From: Myxococcales bacterium
GTDB taxonomy: Bacteria > Myxococcota_A > Polyangia > GCA-2747355
NCBI GenBank assembly: GCA_020431405.1
Contig: JAGQIK010000192.1
Span: 24,957 to 88,956 of the forward strand
Reading direction: 5' to 3'
DNA: 64,000 nucleotides
Shown: piece after piece, positions 52,467 to 62,043 of the stretch
Numbering within the stretch: position 1 is the first letter of the stretch
Layout: every line of letters begins with the position of its first letter
Program-made: the position numbers and the translations under genes
Notes under the pieces: model-generated
What the model was told of the DNA's origin: nothing
Databases searched by the model: none
The model's input: the letters and a program-made list of their open reading frames with translations, nothing else

Positions 52467-54494
52467 ATGACCCACCAGCACCCGCGCGCCCTCGTGGCGC
52501 TCTTTTCCCTCGGCGTCTGCATCGCCGGCTGCTCGTCGGCGCAGCCGGCGGCAGACACCCAAGGTGGCGATGCGCGCGCCGACGGGCAGCGCGCCGAGGA
52601 CGCCACGCCGCCCGACGCTCCAGCCGCCGACATCGGCGTCGTCGACAGCGCCGGCCTGCTCTGCTCGGGCGAGGCCTGGTGTTGGCTCAATCCGTTGCCG
52701 CAGGGCCACGATCTGACGGCCGTCTGGGGGCGCGGCGAGCAGAAGCGCTGGGCCGTCGGTGCCAGCGGCACCATCATCGCGAGCGACGACGGCGGCGCCA
52801 CGTTCGTGCGTCGCGCTTCGGGCACCGGCGCCGGCCTCTTCGGCATCTGGGGTGACGACAAGGTGCTGGTGGCCGTCGGCGCTGGCGCCACGGTGGCGCG
52901 CTCCGACGACGGCGGCGCCGCCTGGAGCGCGCAGGTGCTGCCGCAGACCGACAAGGACCTGCGTGCGGTGTGGAGCGGCGCGGGCACGATGATCGTCGTC
53001 GGGCGCGGCGGCTTCATCGGCCGCTCGCGCGACGGCGGCAAGTCGTTCGAGGCGCGGCCCTCGCAGACGAGCGCCGATCTCAGCAGCGTGTGGGTCTCCG
53101 CCGACGGCAAGCTGGTGGTGGCGGTAGGCGCCGGCGCGACGATCGTGCGCAGCGACGACGGCGGCGAGAGCTTCGCCGCGGCGAGCGGCGGCAGCGGCGA
53201 GCTCGCGGACGTGTGGGGGCGGCCCGACGCGTCGGCGATCTTCGCGGTGGGCACCAGCGGCGCGCTGCGCTCGCTCGATGCGGGCAAGACCTTCGGCGCG
53301 CTCGCGCCCACGCCCGCCGGCGTGAACCTGATGAACGAGGTCTGGGGCCTGGCCGACGGCGAGATCGTCGTGCTCGCCGCGCGCCAGCACGCGCTCGACG
53401 AGGGGCGCGTGCTGCGCTCGGTGGGCCTCGCGGGCAGCGCTTCTGCCACGCCGAGCTGGACGCGCGTCACCGTCGACGACGAGCCGCAGCTGCTCGGCCT
53501 GTGGGGCTCGCCTGGCGGAAAGCTGCTGGCAGCCGGCCGCTACGGCGCCGTGCGCGCGGCGAGCGCGAGCGCGAGCGCGCCGACGATGACGTCGCCGCTC
53601 GCAGCCGATGGCGCGCGCGATGACGTGACAGGCCTGTGGGCGGGTCAAGGCCTCGTCGTCGCCGCCGCCGGCGCGTCGATGCTGCGAAGCGACGACGGGC
53701 GGCGCTTCACGCGCGTCGCCCTCGCCGGCACGCGTCGCGCGTTGTCGGTGTCGGGCGCCGCTGACGGCACGCTCTACGCGTCGGGCACGCGCGGGTTGCT
53801 CCTGCGCTCGAGCGACGGCGGGCGCAGCTGGGACGAGCAGGTCAGCGGCACGACGCAGCAGCTCGGCGCGGTGGGCGGCACGCCGGCCGGCGACGTGTTC
53901 GCCATCGGCAGCGGCACGGTGCTGCGGCGCGACGCGGCGAGCGGCGGCTGGTCGGCCGAGACGCTGCCCGCCGCGGCAGCAGGACGCGACCTGCGCGCGC
54001 TGTGGGCTGACAGCAGCTCGGGGTTGTGGGTCGTCGGCAACGCGGCGACGATCCTTTATCGCGATGCTGCCGGCGTCTGGAGCACGCGCGACAGCGGCGT
54101 CTCGGCGCTGGCCAAGTCGGCCTTCACGCTGTCGGCCATCGTCGGCTTCGACGACGGCAAGCACCTGGTGGCGGGCAGCCTGCGCGGCGCCGTGCTCGTC
54201 AGCGACGACGGCGGCCAGCGCTGGCGCGAGGTCAAGATCGCGCTCTCGCGCGTTAGCGCGCTGTGGATCGACGCCGCCGGCGTGCTGCACGCCGCGTCCG
54301 ACAGCAGCTGCGCCGCGAGCGAGCCGCCGGCATCGTCGGCGTTGTCGACGTGCTTGGCGAGCTCGCGCGATCAGGGCGCGAGCTTTTCGCCCGAGCCCAC
54401 CGGCGTTGGCGGACCCTTCACGGCGCTCGGCGGCAACGGCTGGGGGCGCTACGCGGCGGGACGCGGTGGCGCCATCGTGTGGCGCGCGCCGTGA
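52467..54494 (+). CDS. BNR/Ycf48-like beta-propeller lipoprotein
   Basis: The ATG at 52467, after agaggctgc, gives 675 residues; ATG 52452 lies within the hairpin and is less likely. After lipobox IAGC and an Asp-rich linker come many repeats with the pattern W-x-x-G/A...S-D-D-G-G-x-S/T-F/W (SDDGGATF, SDDGGAAW, SRDGGKSF, SDDGGESF, SSDGGRSW), the hallmark of BNR/Asp-box and Ycf48-like propellers. Proteins of this type are often secreted or surface anchored. The ligand is unknown. Confidence 0.82.
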   Translation: MTHQHPRALVALFSLGVCIAGCSSAQPAADTQGGDARADGQRAEDATPPDAPAADIGVVDSAGLLCSGEAWCWLNPLPQGHDLTAVWGRGEQKRWAVGASGTIIASDDGGATFVRRASGTGAGLFGIWGDDKVLVAVGAGATVARSDDGGAAWSAQVLPQTDKDLRAVWSGAGTMIVVGRGGFIGRSRDGGKSFEARPSQTSADLSSVWVSADGKLVVAVGAGATIVRSDDGGESFAAASGGSGELADVWGRPDASAIFAVGTSGALRSLDAGKTFGALAPTPAGVNLMNEVWGLADGEIVVLAARQHALDEGRVLRSVGLAGSASATPSWTRVTVDDEPQLLGLWGSPGGKLLAAGRYGAVRAASASASAPTMTSPLAADGARDDVTGLWAGQGLVVAAAGASMLRSDDGRRFTRVALAGTRRALSVSGAADGTLYASGTRGLLLRSSDGGRSWDEQVSGTTQQLGAVGGTPAGDVFAIGSGTVLRRDAASGGWSAETLPAAAAGRDLRALWADSSSGLWVVGNAATILYRDAAGVWSTRDSGVSALAKSAFTLSAIVGFDDGKHLVAGSLRGAVLVSDDGGQRWREVKIALSRVSALWIDAAGVLHAASDSSCAASEPPASSALSTCLASSRDQGASFSPEPTGVGGPFTALGGNGWGRYAAGRGGAIVWRAP

Positions 54495-54509
54495 GCGCTG
54501 TGCCGCAGG

Positions 54510-54827
54510 TCAGATACAGCTCTTGGGTTTCGACAGCCCGGCCAGCAGCGCCGCGAGCTTGCCCGGCACGCGAGGAAACAGGTCGTAGAGCTCCTGCAGC
54601 GACACGCCCGAGCCTCGGGCAATGTGGCGCAGCCCGGGCACGGCGCCGCTCGCGCGCGTCTGCTCGCGGCAGAAGTTGATCACGTCCCAGTGCCGCGCGC
54701 TGAGCCGCCCCACGCCCACCGCGTGGGCGATGGCTTGGGCGAGCTCGGGCGTCCACTGGCTCGCGTCGGCGAGGTGACCATCGCGGTCGACCTCGATGTC
54801 ATAGCTTCCGAACTGACGGGTAGGCAT
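54510..54827 (-). CDS. DsrC/TusE-family sulfur-carrier protein
   Basis: The 105 residues match the DsrC fold, with FGSYDIEVDRDGHLADASQW at the N-terminus, the helix SARHWDVINFCREQ, and the C-terminal arm GLSKPKSCI carrying the conserved penultimate Cys. The second Cys found in DsrC of dissimilatory sulfite reducers is missing in the arm, so it is of the TusE type. Such proteins relay persulfide sulfur, as in tRNA 2-thiouridine synthesis. It lies alone among lipoprotein genes, with no dsr or tusBCD genes in view. Confidence 0.85.
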   Translation of the reverse strand: MPTRQFGSYDIEVDRDGHLADASQWTPELAQAIAHAVGVGRLSARHWDVINFCREQTRASGAVPGLRHIARGSGVSLQELYDLFPRVPGKLAALLAGLSKPKSCI

Positions 54828-55035
54828 CGCACCCGTCGCAAGCAGCAGCGATGCCAGATCCCGTGCCGCGAGCGAGATCGCGCGTTTGGCCCGATCGGGT
54901 CACGCTGACCGCGCACGCGACCGAGTCGTCCTGAACCGGTAACAGTCGAGCGAACCGATCAAAGCGCCAAGCCGACTCGGTCTGCACCGTGCTCGCGCCG
55001 GGCCGGGCAAATCTGCGCCGTGTTACGATCGCGTC

Positions 55036-56409
55036 GTGGTGACGACGGGGTGCTTGGCCCAGGCTCGTTTCGTCGCGTGGGCGCTCGTGGCCCTGTTGTC
55101 GGCGAGCGCGGGGTGCGCGCGCGGCGGCTTCGCTGGATCGCCCGCGGGCGGCTCCGACGACGGGCGCGTCTTGGACATCGCGCGCGCCGACTTGCCACGT
55201 GGCGACCTGCCGCGTGGCGATGGCGGTCTGCCGAGCGATGGCGCACGCGACGTGGCCGACGGCCTGGCGCTCGACATCGCGAGCGGCGACGCGCCGCACA
55301 CCGACGCGAGCCGCGATGCGCCGCCGGCCGACGCGACGGTGGATGGGCTCGTGACCGACGGCACGGTCGACGCGCCCGGTCCGCTCAGCGGCTGGCGCGC
55401 GATGGGCAGCGCCTCGGGCGGCGCGCATCGCGGCGTCGCCGTGTGGGCCGCCGGCCGCATGATCATCTGGGGCGGGCACGACAACCAAGGCACGTACTTC
55501 GGCGGCGCGCCGCGCCTCTACGATCCGGTCACCGACATGTGGAGCAGCGGGACGGCCAGCGGCGCGCCGAGTGCGCGCGCAGACGCCACCGGCGTGACCG
55601 ACGGCACGCGGCTCTACATCTGGGGCGGCTACAACGGCAGCAAGCTCGCCGATGGCGGCATCTACGATCCGGGAAGCAACACGTGGACGCCGATCACCGC
55701 GAGCGGTGCGCCGGAGGCGCGCTGGACGCACGTCGCGGTGTGGACGGGAACGCGCATGTTGGTGTGGGGCGGCTACGCCGCGGTAGACAGCCCGGGCGGC
55801 AGCTATGACCCGCTAAGCAACAGCTGGACGCAGATGAACAGCATGGGACAGCCGCCGGTGGTCAGCCACGAGACGGCGGTGTGGACCGGCACGCAGATGA
55901 TCGTGTGGGGCGGCAGCCTCTCGGGCGTCGACAGCGGCGGCATCTACACGCCGGCGACCGACAGCTGGAGCCGCACCGCGGCGACCGGCGCGCCCAGTCC
56001 GCGTTGGGGCCACGCCGCGCTGTGGACGGGCACGCGGATGATCGTGTGGGGCGGCCAGCTCGGAAATCCGGGCACTCGCTACAACAACGGCGCCAGCTTC
56101 GATCCGGTGAGCAACAGCTGGACCGCGATCTCGGCGGCGGGTGCGCCGGGCGGGCGCGTCTGGCACGCGGCGGTGTGGACCGGCACACAGATGATCGTCT
56201 GGGGCGGCTACAACGGCAGCTACCTGGCAGACGGCGGCGTCTATCGACTCGCGTCCAATAGCTGGACCACCATGTCCAACGTCAACGCGCCGTCGCCGCG
56301 CAGCCACCCGCGCGCGGTGTGGGCGGGGACCGGGATGATCGTCTTCGGCGGCATCGCCGGCCCGAGCGTCCCCTCGCTGGTCACCGGCGGCGGCATCTAC
56401 CATCCGTAA
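55036..56409 (+). CDS. Kelch-repeat lipoprotein
   Basis: This gene encodes 457 residues from one of two adjacent GTG codons (55036, 55039). The lipobox ASAGC is followed by an Asp-rich linker with LPRGDLPRGD and then about six Kelch motifs. The repeats have the form HxAVWTGTRMIVWGGxxxxxxxxxGGxYDPxSNSWTxM, with double Gly and spaced Tyr and Trp. They should form a beta-propeller at the cell surface. A sigma-54 activator gene follows 14 nt later, but this does not prove co-transcription. Confidence 0.85.
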   Translation: MVTTGCLAQARFVAWALVALLSASAGCARGGFAGSPAGGSDDGRVLDIARADLPRGDLPRGDGGLPSDGARDVADGLALDIASGDAPHTDASRDAPPADATVDGLVTDGTVDAPGPLSGWRAMGSASGGAHRGVAVWAAGRMIIWGGHDNQGTYFGGAPRLYDPVTDMWSSGTASGAPSARADATGVTDGTRLYIWGGYNGSKLADGGIYDPGSNTWTPITASGAPEARWTHVAVWTGTRMLVWGGYAAVDSPGGSYDPLSNSWTQMNSMGQPPVVSHETAVWTGTQMIVWGGSLSGVDSGGIYTPATDSWSRTAATGAPSPRWGHAALWTGTRMIVWGGQLGNPGTRYNNGASFDPVSNSWTAISAAGAPGGRVWHAAVWTGTQMIVWGGYNGSYLADGGVYRLASNSWTTMSNVNAPSPRSHPRAVWAGTGMIVFGGIAGPSVPSLVTGGGIYHP

Positions 56410-56423
56410 GGACACGCAGCCTG

Positions 56424-57917
<1,494 letters not shown>

Positions 57918-57983
57918 CGCGCGCGCGCGAGCGCACCCGCGGGTATCGCAGCTTCCGCGCGCGCCAGCGTATGATGGGGCGCC

Positions 57984-59573
57984 ATGCCCAAGATTCGCCC
58001 GATCACGCTCGCCGCGCTGCTCGCGCTGCTCGTCGGCGCGTCGCTCGCCGACGCGCGTTTGCCCACCGCGTTCAAACGCCCGCGGCAGCCCACCGCGAAG
58101 GGCAAGGTCCGCCTGCAGCTCTACGTGATGTCCAAGTGCCCATTCGCCAGCATGCTGGAACAGAACCTCGGGCCGGTGATCGCGCGCATGGGCAGCTACG
58201 TCGACCTTCGCGTCGACTACATCGCCAACGTTTCGCCCGGCAGCGGCACCATCACGTCGCTGCACGGCGCGACCGAGGTCGAAGGCGACAAGGTCGAGCT
58301 GTGCGTGATCAAGCGTTACCCCGAGCCGCACCGCTTTCTGTCGTTCATCAACTGCCAGAACCGCACGTTCCGCAACATCCCCAACGACTGGCGCCGCTGC
58401 GCGCGCGCGCAGAGGATGAGCGTCAAGGGCATCGGCGCCTGTCTCGGCGGCGCCGAAGCGAGCATGCTGCTGCGCGCGTCGGCGCGGCGCGCACGTGCGG
58501 CCGGCGCCAGCGGAAGCCCCACCATCTATCTGGCGGGCAAGCCATATCGCGGCGGGCGCAGCACGCGCGAGCTCACGGCCGCGCTATGCAACGCGCTGAC
58601 GCGCAAGCCCAAGCTGTGCGCCAACCTGCCCCAGCCGGTGCTGGTGCGCGCCACCGTGCTGACCGACAAGCGCTGCAAGCGCTGCAACGTCGCCGGCCTC
58701 GAGTCGAACCTGCGCGCGCGCTTCTTTCAGCGCCTGTCGGTGCAGAAGGTCGACTACAAGAGCGCGCGCGGGCTGCGCCTCTACGCCGCCTACAAGCGCG
58801 CGGGGGGCCGCTACCTGCCAGTGTGGCTCTTTCGGCCCGAGGTCACGCGCGCGTTGAAGTACCCGACGCTCAAGCGCTGGCTCACCAAGACCCCGCTGCT
58901 GGGTGGCTCGCTGCGGCTGAGGGTGCCAGCGAGCTTCGATCCCACCGTCGAGATCTGCGACAACGGGCGCGATGACACCGGCAACGGCCTCGTCGACTGT
59001 CGCGATCCGACCTGCAAGGGCAAGCTCGTCTGTCGCAAGCGCGTCCCCGGCAAGCTCGACATCTTCATGATGTCGCGCTGTCCGTTTGCCAGCCGCGCAC
59101 TGCCCGAGGTGGCGGCGCTGCTCAAGCAGTTTGGCCGTCGCATGCGCTTCGACACGCACTACATCGCCGACAAGAAGCAAGGCGGCGGCTTCAAGGCACT
59201 GCATGGTCAAACAGAGGTCGACGAGAACCTCAGGCAGGTCTGCGTCAAGCACCTCGCGCGCCGCAGCCGCAAACACGCGCAGCGCGCGCGCTGGATCGAC
59301 TACGTCGTCTGCCGCGCCAAGGACTATCGCTCCACCGACTGGAAAGGCTGCGCGCGCAAGGCGCAGCTCTCGGTGGCGCGCATCGCGCGCTGCGCGCGCG
59401 GAAAGCAGGGCGCGCGCCTTCTGGCCAAGGACATCAAGATCGCGCACCGCCTGAGCATCGCGGGCAGCCCCACCTGGCTCGTCAACAACCGGTACAAGGG
59501 CAGCGGCATCTCGCGCGCGGCGATCCGCGCGTTGTTCTGCAAGCGCAACGGCAAGCTCGCCGGCTGCAAGTAG
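57984..59573 (+). CDS. Exported protein with two thioredoxin-like (CPFA) domains
   Basis: This 529-residue protein has a signal peptide ending ...LADA. Two similar domains start at VMSKCPFASMLEQNL (~48-62) and MMSRCPFASRALPEV (~358-372). Each is followed by a YIA-x-x-Y/T...LHG-x-TEV block and a late GSPT (cis-Pro loop) motif, as in GILT- or DsbA-like folds. The second Cys of CxxC is Ala in both, so disulfide exchange must use one Cys or serve another purpose. A middle segment with CDNGRDDTGNGLVDC is a Ca-binding-type repeat found in Myxococcota proteins. It is presumably periplasmic or surface located. Confidence 0.75.
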   Translation: MPKIRPITLAALLALLVGASLADARLPTAFKRPRQPTAKGKVRLQLYVMSKCPFASMLEQNLGPVIARMGSYVDLRVDYIANVSPGSGTITSLHGATEVEGDKVELCVIKRYPEPHRFLSFINCQNRTFRNIPNDWRRCARAQRMSVKGIGACLGGAEASMLLRASARRARAAGASGSPTIYLAGKPYRGGRSTRELTAALCNALTRKPKLCANLPQPVLVRATVLTDKRCKRCNVAGLESNLRARFFQRLSVQKVDYKSARGLRLYAAYKRAGGRYLPVWLFRPEVTRALKYPTLKRWLTKTPLLGGSLRLRVPASFDPTVEICDNGRDDTGNGLVDCRDPTCKGKLVCRKRVPGKLDIFMMSRCPFASRALPEVAALLKQFGRRMRFDTHYIADKKQGGGFKALHGQTEVDENLRQVCVKHLARRSRKHAQRARWIDYVVCRAKDYRSTDWKGCARKAQLSVARIARCARGKQGARLLAKDIKIAHRLSIAGSPTWLVNNRYKGSGISRAAIRALFCKRNGKLAGCK

Positions 59574-59591
59574 CTGCGCCGCGCGCGCGCG

Positions 59592-60206
59592 CTACCGACG
59601 CGCCACGCCCTGGTAGATGTAGCCGTGGGTCTTGGCGTGGCCGGGGAGGTAGCCCTCGTCGAGGCTCACGAGCTCGAAGCCGGCCGCGCGAATCACCTCG
59701 CTGATCGGCACGTCCAGTCGGCAGCCGTCGCCCCACAGCCGCTGCAGCGGGTTGAGCCGCCGCTGCCAGGCGCGCACCTTGTGCTCGCAGCTGAGGCCAT
59801 GCTCGAGAAACACGAGCTGTCCGCCGGGGCGCAGCACGCGCCGAATCTCGCGTAGGCCGGCGTCGACGTCGTCGAGGCTGCACAGCACGTGCGTGGTCAC
59901 GACGGTGTCGAAGAGGGCGTCGATGAAGGGCATGTTCTCGGCGCCGGCGAGGTGCAGGTCCACCGCGATAGCGCCGCGCGCGGTCTTTTCGCGCAGCTTC
60001 TTGGCCATCCCGCGGTTGGGATCGACCGCGGTGATGTGCCGCACGTGCGCAGGATAGTGCGGCAGGTTGAGGCCCGTGCCGATGCCGACCTCGAGCGTCT
60101 CGCCGCGTACGGCGCGCAGGCTCTCGCTGCGACGCGCGTCGAGCGCGGCGTCTTTCATCATGCGGTCGTAGCAGCCAGGAAAGAGCACGTTGCTGTAAAG
60201 GCCCAT
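59592..60206 (-). CDS. Class I SAM methyltransferase (METTL7/UbiE-like)
   Basis: This 204-residue protein shows motif I TLEVGIGTGLNL (~37-48), ITAVDPNRGM, FDTVVTTHVLCSL and LRPGGQLVFLEHG, as in methyltransferases related to METTL7 and UbiE. The gene starts 18 nt after the sterol-desaturase-like gene, so the two probably form an operon acting on a lipid. The substrate is unknown. Confidence 0.87.
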   Translation of the reverse strand: MGLYSNVLFPGCYDRMMKDAALDARRSESLRAVRGETLEVGIGTGLNLPHYPAHVRHITAVDPNRGMAKKLREKTARGAIAVDLHLAGAENMPFIDALFDTVVTTHVLCSLDDVDAGLREIRRVLRPGGQLVFLEHGLSCEHKVRAWQRRLNPLQRLWGDGCRLDVPISEVIRAAGFELVSLDEGYLPGHAKTHGYIYQGVARR

Positions 60207-60224
60207 GGTGGTCTCCGCTGTGTG

Positions 60225-61088
60225 TTAGTTGCGCTCGGGGCAGCGAAAAGGAAGCAACACGTTCTGCACGATGCGGTCGGGCGCGGGGAACGCCTGCGGG
60301 TCGTAGGTGCCGACGGCGGTCGGTACGCGGCCCGGGCGCCAGGTGAACGTGCCGAAGACGAGGTCCCACAAGGTGATGCCCGTCGCGTGGTTGCCCGCTT
60401 CGGCGATGACCGTGCTGTGATGCAGGCGGTGATGCTCGGGGCCCATGATGATCCAGTTGAGCGGCCCGAGGCGAAGGTCGGCGTTGGCGTGCACGCCGAA
60501 GCTCTGCACGGTCAGAAAGAGGCCCGCGATGAAGACGGCCTCGGCTGAAAAGCCGAGCAGCAAGATCGGCAGCCACTTGGCGGTGGTGGAAAAGACGATG
60601 TTGAGAAAGTGCGCCGTGTTGTTGTTGAACGTGTTGACCTGCGTCGGCGCGTGATGCACGCCGTGCACGCGCCACAGCCACTCGATGTCATGCGACTTGC
60701 GGTGCAGCCAGTAGCCGAAGAAGTCGGCGACGAGGATCGCTAGTGGGGCCGCGAGCCACAGCGGAAGGCGCGCGGCGCCCCAGTCGAGGTGCGGCGCGAC
60801 GAGCACCGCCAGCGCCGTGACGCCGACCTTGGTGGCTGCATCGACGGCGCCGTTGAGGCCGAAGTAGATGCCGTCGCGCAGCCATCCCTTGGCGTCGGCG
60901 TGCCACTCGTCCTTGAACGGGATCAGTCGCTCGAGCAGCAGCAGCACGCCGATGCTGGCAAACAGCGCGAGCAGCGCGACGAGCGCGAGGTTCTGGCCGC
61001 TGCGGACAGCCCAGACAGCGACGCCGAGGACGGTCGCGAGCAGCGTGGGGTAGGCGGTGGTCTTCAGAATGCGTGTGGCAGTGGACAT
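60225..61088 (-). CDS. Sterol desaturase/fatty acid hydroxylase family enzyme
   Basis: The ATG at 61088 gives 287 residues with several membrane helices and the family's three His motifs: HRKSH, HGVHH and EHHRLHH, which bind a di-iron centre. These membrane oxygenases hydroxylate or desaturate sterols, fatty acids or carotenoids. The substrate cannot be deduced. The gene is followed 18 nt later by a methyltransferase gene and preceded by a cluster of TGTCCG/CGGACA inverted repeats. Confidence 0.9.
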   Translation of the reverse strand: MSTATRILKTTAYPTLLATVLGVAVWAVRSGQNLALVALLALFASIGVLLLLERLIPFKDEWHADAKGWLRDGIYFGLNGAVDAATKVGVTALAVLVAPHLDWGAARLPLWLAAPLAILVADFFGYWLHRKSHDIEWLWRVHGVHHAPTQVNTFNNNTAHFLNIVFSTTAKWLPILLLGFSAEAVFIAGLFLTVQSFGVHANADLRLGPLNWIIMGPEHHRLHHSTVIAEAGNHATGITLWDLVFGTFTWRPGRVPTAVGTYDPQAFPAPDRIVQNVLLPFRCPERN

Positions 61089-61196
61089 GGTGTTTGCTCC
61101 GTTCGGTTTCGCCAACCGATAGAGCAGGCCCCGTGCCACGACCCGAGCGTAGCTATTACAACTATTTAGAGATGTTCGGGGGGGCGGCGGACAGAT

Positions 61197-61245
61197 CGGA
61201 CACTGTCCGGTGACTGTCCGGCGGACAGTCCGGACAATCCGGACA
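61197..61245. promoter_or_regulatory. Cluster of TGTCCG/CGGACA inverted repeats
   Basis: Two perfect palindromes with one-base centres are seen: cggaca-c-tgtccg (61197-61209) and ctgtccg-g-cggacag (61214-61228). They are followed by tccggaca repeats to 61245. They lie about 110 bp upstream of the desaturase gene start and just past the stop of the thioredoxin-like gene, so they may be a repressor operator, a terminator or both. Confidence 0.5.
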
Positions 61246-61249
61246 ACTG

Positions 61250-61960
61250 CTAGTTGCCGTTATCGAGGCGCGAGAAGAAGGCGACCATCTCTTGACCGAC
61301 GCGCGAGAGCGAGACGCCCGTCTGGAAGAAGTGGATGCGCATGGTGCGCAGGTCGATGAGCATGTTCACCGGCACCGCGTTGCGCTGGAAGTACTTCTGC
61401 ATCTGGAACTCGGGATCCATCGCCAGCGGGAAGGTGATGCCGAGGTCTTTTTGCCACTTGCGGGCGAACTCCTCGGTGGTCGGCGCGCGCGTGTCTGTCT
61501 CGAAGAGCATGTCCATCACCTCGAGACGCGGATCGAGCCCGCCCGCCTTGTACTGCGACATGATGCTCTTGATCTCGTCGATGCAGGGGCCGCACCAGCC
61601 GGCCGACATCATCACCCACAGCAGCTTCTTCTGCTTGTCTGGGCAGGTGGTCGAGCCGTTGTAGTACTCCGAGAGCGAAAAGCGCACCGGCTTGGAGAGG
61701 TCGTGCGCCTTGTCGACGTGCGCGGTGCACAGGTCGTCGGGGTCGCGGAAGCCGGAGAACGAGAGGTTCTCGATGATGTCGCCCTGCTTGGTGCCGAAGG
61801 GCCCGCAGACGTAGTCACCGCAGCTCTGATCGGCGCTCTGCGCGTCGTCGCCCGTGGAGCCGTCGGGCGTCGCGTTTCCGTCATTGCTGCTGCAGGCGCC
61901 GAGCGCGAGCAGCAGCGCAGCACCCACGCCGAGCACGAAACTTCGCTTGACCAAGCTCAT
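61250..61960 (-). CDS. Thioredoxin-fold (TlpA-like) lipoprotein
   Basis: The ATG at 61960 gives 236 residues with lipobox LGAC and a Ser/Asp/Gly linker. The thioredoxin-like domain shows LLWVMMSAGWCGPCIDEI with the CGPC pair (~119-122) and the cis-Pro-like segment NAVPVNMLIDLR, as in TlpA/AhpC-type redoxins. It probably reduces disulfides in the periplasm. Two more Cys (CGDYVC) lie near the N-terminus. Confidence 0.85.
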   Translation of the reverse strand: MSLVKRSFVLGVGAALLLALGACSSNDGNATPDGSTGDDAQSADQSCGDYVCGPFGTKQGDIIENLSFSGFRDPDDLCTAHVDKAHDLSKPVRFSLSEYYNGSTTCPDKQKKLLWVMMSAGWCGPCIDEIKSIMSQYKAGGLDPRLEVMDMLFETDTRAPTTEEFARKWQKDLGITFPLAMDPEFQMQKYFQRNAVPVNMLIDLRTMRIHFFQTGVSLSRVGQEMVAFFSRLDNGN

Positions 61961-62043
61961 CGGGCACTCCTTGTAAGCGGCATGTAGCATAGCGCGTTTG
62001 CCGCGCGTTTTGCAGCGGCGCCGGCGCCGCGCTTTCCCGTAGG

